Shown piece by piece: positions 11,301-23,165 of a stretch of DNA of 64,000 bases (the stretch's first letter is position 1; each line of letters opens with the position of its first letter). The notes under the pieces are model-generated. The model did no database searches. It saw only the letters and a list, made by a program, of their open reading frames with translations, and was not told where the DNA came from. The translations under genes and the position numbers were made by a program. This DNA is from Theropithecus gelada (taxonomy: Eukaryota; Chordata; Mammalia; Primates; Cercopithecidae): assembly GCF_003255815.1 (NCBI RefSeq), contig NC_037668.1:80859915-80923914 (forward strand), written 5' to 3'.

Positions 11301-14300
11301 ATATAACCTTAATAATCGAAAGCTCTTTGGCATTTTCAATAATCTTCAAGAGTGTAAAGGGGTCCTGAAACTAAGAAGTTTGAGAATCGCTAGATCTAGT
11401 CTCTACTGCTAACAACACAGAGAAACAATCAGATATATGCTTCCTAATGAAAGGATACACTACCACCTGTAGTTTTGTCAAAGGGATAGAATGTACGATC
11501 AACTTTTGGATCCAGTTGCCAATTTACAGGAAATACAGAGAACAGAAGTACATGTTCAACTACATGAGTAGGCAGTCTGCAAAATCCAGACTCTGGGAAA
11601 CTGTAGGTCAAATGCTTGGGTTCTTTAACAGACATGTCCTACTGCATTTGAAAGGAAAAGAAAGTAGTAGAGGGGAGCCTGGATTAAAAGAGAATTAAAA
11701 GACTTTTTTATAAATGGGCATTATAAACTATAATGTCTTTGGATGCATATTTGGGTGATAAAAGTATGAAATATTCCAAGAGAGTAATTACTGTAGGAAT
11801 CGGGATAGTAATTACTTTGGGGGTAGAGTGGGGATTGAGATTGGGACAGAGTATGTGGAGGAGTTTCTGGGGTGGAGGACAAAGTTCTATTTCTTGATCT
11901 GGGTGATGATAGCAAGGGTTTTGCCTTAAAACAATTTATTAGGATATGCATTTAACTCCAGAAAAAAAAATCCTAAAAATTGTACAGTAAGGAAATGCAA
12001 TCACAAGTAGACAACTGGCCCAGTAGTTGAAAAAAATGTATTTAATAAAGCAAACACTGAGAATTAAATTAACACCAAATTGTGATTCTGCTATGTAAGG
12101 AGGGTAAGAGATAAGTAAACTAATGTATATGTGGGGTAGCAGAAAAGGCCTGAGCCTCATTGGTCTTCATAGGAGATTATGATATGACTTCTTAAATTGA
12201 TGAAGAAAGAAATGGTAGTATAAGAATACTTAGAAACTTGTCAGTTTCTAACAAGAAATATCTGAAAGAATTGAAAGTGGATGCTTTGGGAGCAAATAAG
12301 ACTACTGGGTGGCCAGGAGCGGTGGCTCAAGCCTGTAATCCCAGCACTTTGGGAGGCTGAGACGGGCGGATCACGAGGTCAGGAGATCGAGACCATCCTG
12401 GCTAACACGGTGAAACCCTGTCTCTACTAAAAAAAAAAAAAAAAAAAAACACTAGCTGGGCGTGGCGGCGGGCTCCTGTAGTAGTCCAAACTACTCGGGA
12501 GGTTGAGGCAGGAGAATGGCGTGGACCCGGAAGGCGGAGCTTGCAGTGAGCTGAGATCCAGCCACTGCACTCCAGCCTGGGCGACAGAGCGAGACTCCGT
12601 CTCAAAAAAAAAAAAAAAAAAAAAAAAGACAACTGGGTGCAGAGTAGTGAGACAAGATTGCTGTTTTTATTATAAAGTTTGTGGTACTTTTTGTCTTTGT
12701 CTTTTGTTTTTGCATTTCTTTTATAAAAAAATAAAATATAAATAGAACATTACTAGCACCTCAGAAGGCCCTCTTGTGTCCTCTTCCAGCCACTGACCCC
12801 TTGCCTTCAAAGGGTTACCATTATTCTGACTTCTGACCTTTAATATGCTGGATTAATTCTGGCTTTTTTTGTTCAACATTATGTTTGTGAGATTCATCCA
12901 TAATTTTATGTATAATTATAGTTTGTTCATTTTTGTTGATGTAACATAGTCCATTGTGTGAATATATTGAGAGGTGAAGCCAGCTGGACTTCCTGGGTCA
13001 AGTGGGGACTTGGAGAACTTTTCTGTCTAGCTAGAGGATTGTAAATGCAACAATCAGCACTCTGTAAAAACGCACCAATCAGCTCTCTGTGTCTAACTAA
13101 AGGATTGTAAACTCAGCAATCAGCACTCTGTAAAATGGACCAATCAGCAGGATGTGGGTGGGGCCAAATAAGAAACTAAAAGCTGACCAGCCTAGCCAGC
13201 AGCAGCAACCCACTGGGGTCCTCTTACGTCTTGTAGAAGCATTGTTCTTTTGCTAGTCATGAGAAATCTTGCTGCTGCTCACTCTTTGGGTCTGCACTAC
13301 CTTTATGAGCTGTTAACACTCACCGTTAGGGTCTGCAGCTTCATTCCTGAAGTCAGCGAGACCATGAACCCACTGGGAGGAACAAACAACTCCACGACAC
13401 ACCACCTTTAAGAGCTGTAACACTCACTGCAAAGGCCTGCAGCTTCACTCCTGAAGTCAGCAAGACTACGAACCCACCGGAAGGAAGAAACTCCGGACAC
13501 ATCTGAACATCTGAAGGAAGAAACTCTGGATACCCCATCTTTAAGAGCTGTAACACTTACCGCGAGGATCTGCGGCTTCATTCTTGAAGTCAGCAAGACC
13601 AAGAACCCACCGGAAGGAATAAATTCCGGACACAATATTATCAAAGATAAAGCTGGACACTAGTTAAGACAGTGAGGATTGACTTGAATCAGTAATAAGT
13701 ATTGCAGTAGGGAAAAGAGTTCAGCATGTACTGAACTCAACTTTGATTTGTAGAGAAGTCAGTGGGTGTTTAAAGGAAAATGAGGGAGTGGGGTAGAGAG
13801 CAAGCAAGGGTTCAGTAGAGTCAGGGAAGTGGAAAATAAGTGTGTAAATGTGACTAGGCCAGCTGTTTTGCCTCGCTGGCAATTACCTAATTTAGGATTC
13901 TGTCCTCTCACAGAGACTGGGAGACAGAGACTATCCTCAGATGTTGGCTGGAACAAATAGTACATTGTTTTGGCAGCCTAGAGTTTTGTCAGGCAAGCAC
14001 TTTAAGCTGGGCAAGGGTTGTTTTAGGGATGTGGCCTTGTGCTGTTAGAAACTATGTGTTCAAATAGAGAAGAGAGCTCAGAGGAATCTATCTAGAGTCT
14101 GTTCAAGGAGAAGATCCTTGTCATATACCAAAGTTTATCCAGTCTACTGTTAAAGGACATTTGGTAGTTTCCACATAAATTTGCTTTTAATTTTGAAGGA
14201 ATAACGTTGTATGTGTTTATTTGCTTGACTAACCTTTTAAAACTTGCCTTGATTTCAGTAAGAAATTAGAAAGTGGAGGCCACATGCGGTCGCTCATGCC

Positions 14301-17300
14301 TCTAATCCCAGCACGTTGAGAGGCTGAGGTGGGTGGATCATTTGAGGTCACGAGTTCGAGACCAGCCTGGCAAACATGGTGAAACCCCATCTCTACTAAA
14401 AATATAAAAAAAATAGCTGGGCATCATGGTGCGCACCTGTAATCCCAGCTACTCGGGAGGCTGAGGCAAGAAAATTGCTTGAACTTGGGAGGTGGAGGTT
14501 GCGGTGAGCCGAGATTGTGCCACTGCACTCCAGTCTGGATGACAGAGCAAGACTCTGTCTCAAAAACAAACAAACAAAACAAAACAAAACAAAAAAGAAA
14601 TTAGAAGGTGGAGCAGTTTCACCATACAGATGATAATTTAATCATTAATAGATATTGCTTGTTAAGCGTCTAATACAGTACTGTTGAAATGGGAAAGGTT
14701 CCCTTGTCCGCCTCACAGGGTGTGCTATGGGTGTGTGGCTTACTTCTTCAGTGCCCCCCTGTTCAAACCTCTAGGGGAGCATACAGGCAGGTCGGCTGTG
14801 GGGCTCTGACTCCACAGCAGTGTCTAGGGCTGAATGTTTACAGTTCCTGAAACCCCAGTGGGCCTGTGCTACAGGGTACTCTCTTAGTCTACAGGCGGCT
14901 TGTGTTAACCAGCTCAATTAGACCCCCTTATCATGAGAACAGATGGATTTCTGTATCCTGGGGTTTCTTGCCTTGGTGTACCAGAAGAATTGTATCACAC
15001 ATGGGTTTGCAGAATGAGTGCAAGGTTTTATTGAATAGAAGTAGCTCTCAGCAGATGGGGGAACCAGAAGGGAGATGATTTTCCCCTGGAGTCAGCTGCT
15101 TAGTGGCCAGGGCTCTCCTCTGACTGCCCCTGCCAAACTCTGCCTCATCCCACTGGTGGATGGCCTGCTGGTGTGCCGGTGTCTGTTGGTGTGCTCTTCT
15201 GCCAGTGTTCTCCTCTTGATGTGCTTTCGATGACCAGCCTCTTGCATCTTCTTCCACTGATGTGCTCCTCTCCACGTCTGGCTACCTGTGTGTTTGCCTG
15301 CTAGGGTCTCAGGTTTTTATAGGCACAGGGTGGGGGCATGGCAGGCCAGAGTGGTCTTGGGAAATGCAACATTTGGGCGGGAAATGCCTGACTTCACCTA
15401 GGCCCGTGAAGTCCATTATTGCGGGATCTGGCCAGCAGCCCGCAATGCAGTGGGGCTCTCTTTTTGTTCCCAGGTGGATCGGCAGGTCGAGAAATAATAG
15501 ACGCATACAAGATAGTGAAAGCTGGGTCCAGGGGGGTCACCACCTTCTGGTCCTGTGGTGCCAACAATGCACTGGATATGCCAGCATTTATTATTAAGTT
15601 TAGTGAGGGTGGGGGTAGGTTAGTGAGGGATTTAGGATCATTTGATTATGAGGTGAGATGGTCACATGGGGATGAAGTAATTCTTTAACATAATGTCTGT
15701 ATGCAGAAGTACAGTATACAGAGATAAGAATTTACAATATAGTGTGTGCATCAGTAATTTCTAACAGAGCCTTAAAACAGAAACACAGTCTTTCCATTAC
15801 CTATGATTAGCAAGCTATTAATCAGCAGTAACAGTTGCAGCAAAAGCTGGTTACAAACAATCCATAGTAACAGGACGGGAAACTAGACAACCAGTTAGAT
15901 CAGAAATTCTCAGAAGGGAGTATGCCTTAACCCTAAAGAGGCCGAGAAGAGCTGTGGCAAGATGAGGGCGTTTATAGCCCTATCTTATCCATATGGACAG
16001 GCGCCCCCCCATGCGTCTGTTTATAGGCTCTCCACAAGGGTCGCATTCTATTCCCAGAGCTGTGAACATCTGCTTTTCTGGGATAGGAATCTTGGTGATG
16101 CAAAACCTCCCTGACTGCATGTCCGTTCATAGGCTCTCTGCAGGGGGAAGCACATCATGCACTGATGGCTCATTCTGGCAGTCCAGCCTGGCATTATCTT
16201 TACACAATCCTGCATGCCATTTTGTGTTCACAATAATCAGGAGCATTTCATCTTTTATTCCATAGCAATAGTTTCAGGGGGTCTCCTTACATCTCCTCCT
16301 TTTCTCTGATTTAAATGAACCATAGCAATCATAGCTTGGTGCTGATTACGATTGGATTGAAGAATATTTTTTTCCAATTTTACACATGAACAATAAACCA
16401 ATAGCACAAATTATACACAGAACAAAATTAATGACAGTGGATCCTCCCAAAGATTTTACTCATTGAATGGGGTTGAGATTAGATAACTCCTTAAGGATAG
16501 CGTCTAAAACTTCAGCACCGGGTAAAGCAGTTAAGTGTGCTTGAGAGGCCTCTTAAATCTGTTCTTTTAGCTTGCTTATGTCTAAACTTAAATTATCTTC
16601 ACTTCCTTGTAAATGGCGTTTTACTGATTCCCAATTGTGAACAGACTCATTATATTGAAATGGAGTTACACAAAAATCAGAAGTATTCCAATCACATTGC
16701 ATTTGTAATCTATGTTCTAAACTCATAATTCTATCTCCCATCCATGTAACAGTTTGTGTTAGATCATTAATTTGGCCAATTTTTGATCAATACCTGACTG
16801 AGAATTCCACATCCGAGTAGATTTTTTTTGCCATTTATCCACAAAATGAACAGTTTGAATAGAGTGATGTAATGCAACTCCACCAGTAGCAGCAGTCGCA
16901 GTAACAACAATCGAGCCCATTATTACTGCAATTAATGTAAAAATAAATCATTTACTCCTTTTAAGAATGTTTTGTAAAATATTGTTAATAACATGGATAG
17001 AAGGTTAAGATTCCCAAGGCCTATGTAAGGTTACGGGGAGCCAAATACCTTCTCTGGCTGTGACTATTAAAATACTATGATATTGTTTAAAGGATGAGTC
17101 AATACAAGTATATAAGTAACAATTAACACAGGTAATTATGTTGGTTTTTGAACTAATATGCATCTTTTCTACTAATAACATATATAGTGGTTTAACACAG
17201 CTTTTAAGTGGTATAGTTTTGTTGGACTCCATATAGATAGTATATATGTTTTGGGATGGTACTGTTTTTTGTGAATGTGGAGTGGGGGGAATAGGTTGTA

Positions 17301-20300
17301 CGAGAGGTGGTGGGGGAACATTAGCAATGGGGGGGTATAAGTCCTCATAATCTTTACTGTCCCATCTTTGAATTGACCTTTTGATGATTGCCATAGTGAT
17401 ATTTTTGGCTGTGTGGAAATAGTAGTGTAAATCAATCTGTTGTCTTAGTTTTCGAGGTGACAAGGTGGATTTACTTATAACACTTTCTCCAGCCCAAACT
17501 CTCATACCAGTCATAGCTATGGTTAATCTCCATAATTCTGAATGTTCAGTTCCTAAGTGGGGAACAATGAGCCTTGGCTTTGGAGGGGCAACCCCTGCCC
17601 CTTTCCACTTAAAAGGAAAAAAGGAGTTTAATCTATGATATAATAGGGGAGGGCTGTCACTATTTTTTTGATAAGTAATATCATAGACAAAATGTTGACA
17701 ATCTCTGTGACCCTGAGAGCAATCATTAGTAATATGACCTTTAGGAGCCCAATCAACAGTGGCGTAGTGAGAAGAATTGAATAACACCATTCCTTCTGAA
17801 CTAATACAATCCTTCCATATTAATTTGTCAGCATGTGAAGACCAGTTGAGAGGACACGCAGGTCCTAAAGGCTTATATTGCGATATGTGAATATAATCAG
17901 TGATTCTTGTTTTGATCTGCCTTAGAGGTTTTAATGAGAGCCCTGATACCAAGTGTCCTAAGGGAGGGACAGAGTGACCAGATGGTAGTGTGACTGCCCA
18001 AGTTTGAATATCTAATGAGAGACATCCATTAGTGGGTCCCAGGCACAAAGGTGGATACCTAAAACCTAAAGTGATATTGAAAGGGGTTCCTTCTTCTGAA
18101 GGTTGGGCGGGACAACGATCATCTACAGAACCAGGTGTCCAAATACTATCACTAACATAGACCTCGATAGGGGCGTCCATCCATGTCATGGCTCGAATAA
18201 GAGGAGGAAAAGGAACATAGGCCCAATATTTATAGTTTTTAACAGTCTGTGGGGTGACAGAGGGTAGAAGGATCAGTATCAGGAGGAGGCAGAGGTTGAG
18301 CCGGACCTGGATCGCTGGAGAGAAGTTGTTCAGGGTGGCTGACTGGATTGTCTGTTGTAAAGGAGTTAGCATGGTCATTTTCTTCTTTTTAGTGATACGT
18401 TGACGTCCTAACCCAATCAAAGTGGCTATTTGATCAAAATATATTGAAAGAGTTTTAGAGGCTGAATTAGGAAGAAATACCCATTCAACTAGAGACTCAT
18501 TTTGGACTTATCCCAAGCAAAGTGGCTATTTGATCAAAATATATTGAAAGAGTTTTAGAGGCTGAATTAGGAAGAAATACCCATTCAACTAGAGAATCAT
18601 TTTGTACTATAAGTCTCGTAGGAGAGTGGATGGAAGGAAAAACTAAAAATTGTAAAGGTAAATTTGGGTCAATACGAGAGACTTGTGCCTCTCTCACTCA
18701 TTGTTTCATGAAAGTCTTGCTTCACTTAGGTATGTATATATGTGTGTACTGGGTTGTAAAATGTATTTTATTGTGGTTTGCAGTCAAAACAATAGTCAAA
18801 GTCGTTTCGCTTTAGCATGACCACTCAGCAGCAAAGCACTACATCTTACCTAATCAGTCATCAAGTTCAGTAGATTTTACTTCCCTTGTATTTCTTAGGT
18901 CTATCTCTTTCTATCTTTTTTGCTTCTGTCTTAGCCCTCACTTGGCCTGTTTCAGAATCATGCTAGTTGGTCTCACTGCCTCCTGCCATACTCCTTTCAT
19001 CATTTCTCCACATTGTGTCTAGGATGATCTAAAATGCAAGTCTCATCATTCCCAGTCTCTTTCTCTTTAAAACTAGACTATTTTAAAAGAGAAATTTTAG
19101 GTTTACAGCAAAATTGAGTACAAGGTACAGAGATTTCCCGTGTGTTTCCCCCATCCCTCCATATATAGCCTCTCCCACTATCAGCAAGGGTACATCCAGA
19201 GTGATACCTTTGTTATGATCGATGAACATACATTAACACATCATTATCACCCAGAGACCATAATTTACTTTAGGGTTCACTCTTGGTATTTTGCATCTAT
19301 GGATTTTGACAAATGTGTAATGACATGTATCCAGTATTACAGGATCATATAGAATAGTTTCACTGCCCTAAAAATCCTCTGTGTTACACATATTCATCCT
19401 TCTCTCCCACCAGCTCCTGGCAACCACTGATCTTTTTACTGTCTCTAAAAATTTTACCTTTACAGAGTGTCATTTACTTGGAATCATAGTTTGTAGTCTT
19501 TTAAGATTGGCTTCTTTCACTTAATATGATATCTATTTAAGGTTCCTCCATGTTTTCTCATAGCTTGATAGCTCATTTCTGTTTAGCACTGAATAATATT
19601 CCATTGTTTGGATGTGCCATGGTTTATCCATTTACCTCCTGAAGAACATCTTGATTGCCTCCAAGTTTTGACAGTTATGAATAAAGCTAATATAAACATC
19701 TGTGTGGTTCTATCATAATGGCTCAGCACTTTGAGAGGCCGAGGCAGGAGGATTGCTTGAGCCCAGGAATTCGAGATCAGCCTGGGCAACATAGTGAGAT
19801 CCATCTCTATAAAAAAACGTAAAAATTAGCCAGGCATGATTATGAGCACCTGTGATCTCAGTTACTTAGGAGGCTGAGGTGGGAGGATTGCTTGAGCCCG
19901 GGAAGTTGAAGCTGCAGTGAGCTATGATCACACCACTGCACTCCAGCCTGGGCAACAGAGTGAGACTCCATCTCAACAAAACAAAACAACAACAAAAAAC
20001 GTCCATTTGTAGGTTTTTATATGGATGTAATTTTTCAGCTCCTTTGGGTAAATGCCAAGGAGTGCTGTTGCTAATCTGTACGTGTATTGTGTGTACTTTA
20101 TTGTTGCTTCATTTATTTATTTATTGAAACCGAGTCTTGCTCTGTTGCCCAGGCTGGAGTGCAGTGGCACAATCTCGGCTCACTGCAACCTCTGCCTCCT
20201 GGGTTTTCCTGCCTCAGCCTCCTGAATAGCTGAGATTACAGGTGCTGGCCACCATGACCAGCTAATTTTTGTATTTTTAGTAGAGACAGGGTTTCACCAT

Positions 20301-23131
20301 GTTGACCAGGCTGGTCTCGAATACCTGACCTCAAATGATCCATCCACCTCGGCTTCCCAAAGTGGTGAGATTACAGATGTGTGCCACCATGCCCAGCCTG
20401 TACATGTTTAGTTTTGTAAGAAATTGCCAGACTTCCTAATGCTCCATATCCTTGTCAGCATTTGATGTCAGTGTTTTGGATTTTTGCCGTTTTAATAAAT
20501 AGTGGTATCTAATTGTTGTTTTATTCCAGTCTCATTTTAAAAAACATTGTTGTCTGGGCATGGTGGCTCACACCTGTAATTGCAGCACTTTGGAAGCTGA
20601 GGCAGGAGCATCACTTGAGCCCAGGAGTTTGAGACCAGCCTGGGCAACATGGCAAACCCCATCTGTACAAAAAATACAAAAATTAACTTAGCGTGGTGGT
20701 GCGTGCCTGTAGTCCCAGCTACTGTGGGTGCAAGGGGAGCTAAGGTGGGAAGATTGCTTGAGTCAGGGTGGTTGAGGCTGCAGTAAGTTGTGATCATACC
20801 ACTGCACTCCAGCCTGGGTGACAGAGCAAGACCTTGTCTCAAAAAACAAACAAACAAAAACACTGTCTTCAGGATAAAGCCCAGACTGGCATTGCGGGGC
20901 ATAAACGGTCCCTTGTGAGTTGGTTCCAGAACTAGACTAAACTTTCAACTCTATTACTTATTAGCTCTATGCCCCTGGGTTAGTTGTTTATCTCTCTGTG
21001 TCCTAGTTTTCTTATCTGTAATGCATGGAACCTACCTTTTAGGATGATTGTGAGGATTAAATGAGTAAATACATGTGAAATGCTTAACACAATGTATACC
21101 ACAGTAAGTGCCCAATAAATATTCGTTGTTATCATTGTTTGGACCTAAGTTACTTTTGTGTTCATATTACTTTTTTTTTTTTTTTGGAGACAGAGTCTTG
21201 TTCTGTCATCCAGGCTGGAGTACAGTGGTGCTCTCTTGGCTCACTGCAACTCTGTCTCCTGTTTCAAGTGATTCTACTGCCTCAGCCTCCCCTCCCGAGG
21301 AGCTGGGATCACAGGTGTGTACCGCCATGCCTGTCTAATTTTTGTATTTTTAATAGAGACAGGGTTTCACGATGTTGGCCAGGCTGGTCTTGAACTCCTG
21401 ACTTCAAGTGATCCACCCGCTTCGGCCTCCCAAAGTGCTGGGATTACAGGCGTGAACCACCACACCCAGCCATCCTTAACACTTTCTACTTTGTGCTTTA
21501 ACCTATGTCGTACCAAATTACGTACAGTTCTTCCACAGAGAAAAAACTGCTGTATTCTCTCACTTCTAGACCTTTACTCCAAAATTTCTTTCTCTTTCAC
21601 TGTGCTAACTGCTACTCATCCATAAGGACTTAATTTAAATGGCAGTTTCTCTGGGAAGCCTTTCTTGGCCTCCCTCCAAGTCTGGGTAGATGTCTCTGTC
21701 AAGACATTCTGTGCTTCTGACACTGTAGTGTAACTGTCTGTCTTAGGTTAGACAGGAAGCACTCTGAGGGCAAGGATTTTGTATTATTTATTATTAGAGT
21801 CCAAGAACACAAGAAGTGCTCAATGTGTTTTTTGTTTGAGTAGTGAATGAATAGATTTTCATTGTGTAGAAAATATAACTATACTTGGCTGGGCGTGGTG
21901 ACTCACGCCTGTAATCCCAGCACTTTGGGAGGCCGAGGTGGGCGAATCACGAGGTCAGGAGTTTGAGACCAGCCTGGCCAACATGGTGAAACCCTGTCTC
22001 TACTAAAGATACAAAAATTAGCTGGGCATGGTGGTGTGCACTTGTAATCCCAGCTACTGGGGCGGCTGAACCAGGAAAATGGCTTGAAAACAGGAGGCGG
22101 AGGTTGTAGTGAGCCGAGATCATGCCACTGCACTCCAGCCTGGGTGACAGAGCAAGACTCCATCTCAAAAAAAAAAAAAAAAAAAAAGTAACTATACTTG
22201 TTTGTATTTATTATCTCTTTCTGTATCTCTAGTTCGTGAGGCCTGGAGCTGAGAATTCAAGAGACTACCCTGACTTGGCAGGAGAAGCAGGTAACATAGA
22301 ACATTTAGATCTTTGAACATTCATAGTTTATTATGTGGTCTGTCTTGATTTCATGGATGGGGCAGCCTTGCAAGCACAAAAAGAAGCCCAGTCAAGGGAG
22401 AAGAACCTGTGCAGAGAAATGCCTAGTGACTCACTGCAAAGGAAAAGAGCTTGGGCATTCTTAGCAGCTACATAGCCAGAGCAGAGAGTGGCTTACAATT
22501 TTATGTGCTGTCCAAATATTTGTTGACGTGGTTAAGGGATCTGTGGGAGAGAGAGGTAGGGTCATTAAAAGGGATAACATCATTCTAGTGGGTGTTAACT
22601 TTAGGAGTTCTAATAAAATTAGTGTCTTCCTTTCCTGGAAAAGGGATAATCACATTCAAAATGTATTAAATACCTTTATGGTGGTTTTCTTCACTTCATT
22701 GAGCCAACATAGAGAATTCTTTTTCTGTCACTAGGTTACTGCACAACTAAAGGAGGTATTACAGTTTGTTATTGTTTATTCTAATGAGTATTAGTACTTT
22801 TGAGCAAAAGATGGGTGAATATTAGTGTGAGTGGAACCAACAGGGAGAAAGATGTACAGGTGTACGGGTCCTGGTTCTCTAAGCATTTGGCATTCTTTAG
22901 AGACGTGCCACGACCAGGCTGCATCTGGCTGCACTGTGGGTCTGAGTTCTAGCAGAGAGATCCGGATCCATTGTTCTCCTTCTCCCCCACCTCTCTTTTG
23001 TTTTTAAAAAGGGGACAAGCATGAGAGCTTCTTTACATGATATATATAAATAATTTTTTTTTGCCATCAATAAGAAATTTAATTGTTTTGTAAAAATCTA
23101 AATGCTGGCATTGCCAGAAAAATTTAACAGG

Positions 23132-23165
<34 letters not shown>

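Larger units (their letters stand above)
9108..11392 (+). mobile_element. hAT (Charlie-like) DNA transposon with decayed transposase
   Basis: The ends are inverted copies: 'caggggttctcaaa' at 9108 and 'tttgagaatcgct' at 11379. Direct repeats gatctag flank them (9101-9107 and 11393-11399), in keeping with the ~8-bp target duplication of hAT elements. After removing three nested Alus (9984-10306, 10322-10637, 10679-10976), about 1.3 kb remains. It carries degenerate hAT-transposase-like coding sequence on the + strand, for example near 9465-9680 and 9760-9975, with many stops. I recognise the type as related to the hAT genes domesticated as ZBED5/FAM200 proteins. The family name is not certain. 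Confidence 0.75.
15420..18700 (-). mobile_element. Endogenous retrovirus remnant, HML (HERV-K-like) group
   Basis: In minus-strand order it holds a short pol piece, env surface subunit, broken env transmembrane subunit, polypurine tract and 3' LTR. The 5' LTR, gag, protease and most of pol are absent, so the insert is 5'-deleted. Its env is clearly of the betaretrovirus-like HML type. It lies antisense in SCP2 intron 1. Confidence 0.85.
19060..20535 (-). repeat. Ancient L1M relic with two nested Alus
   Basis: Antisense L1 pattern: 'ggtacagagatttcccgtgt', 'caaccactgatctttttact', 'gaataatattccattgtttg' and, after the Alus, 'gtttagttttgtaagaaatt'. Split by Alus at about 19710-20000 and 20106-20399. 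All frames broken. Confidence 0.7.

Noticed and set aside
15048..15275. 75-codon minus-strand frame
   Set aside because: Lies wholly within the R/U5-type part of an LTR and repeats low-complexity modules.
18701..19059. 5' LTR or gag of the ERV
   Set aside because: No LTR copy matching 15420-16291 and no retroviral coding pattern was found here.
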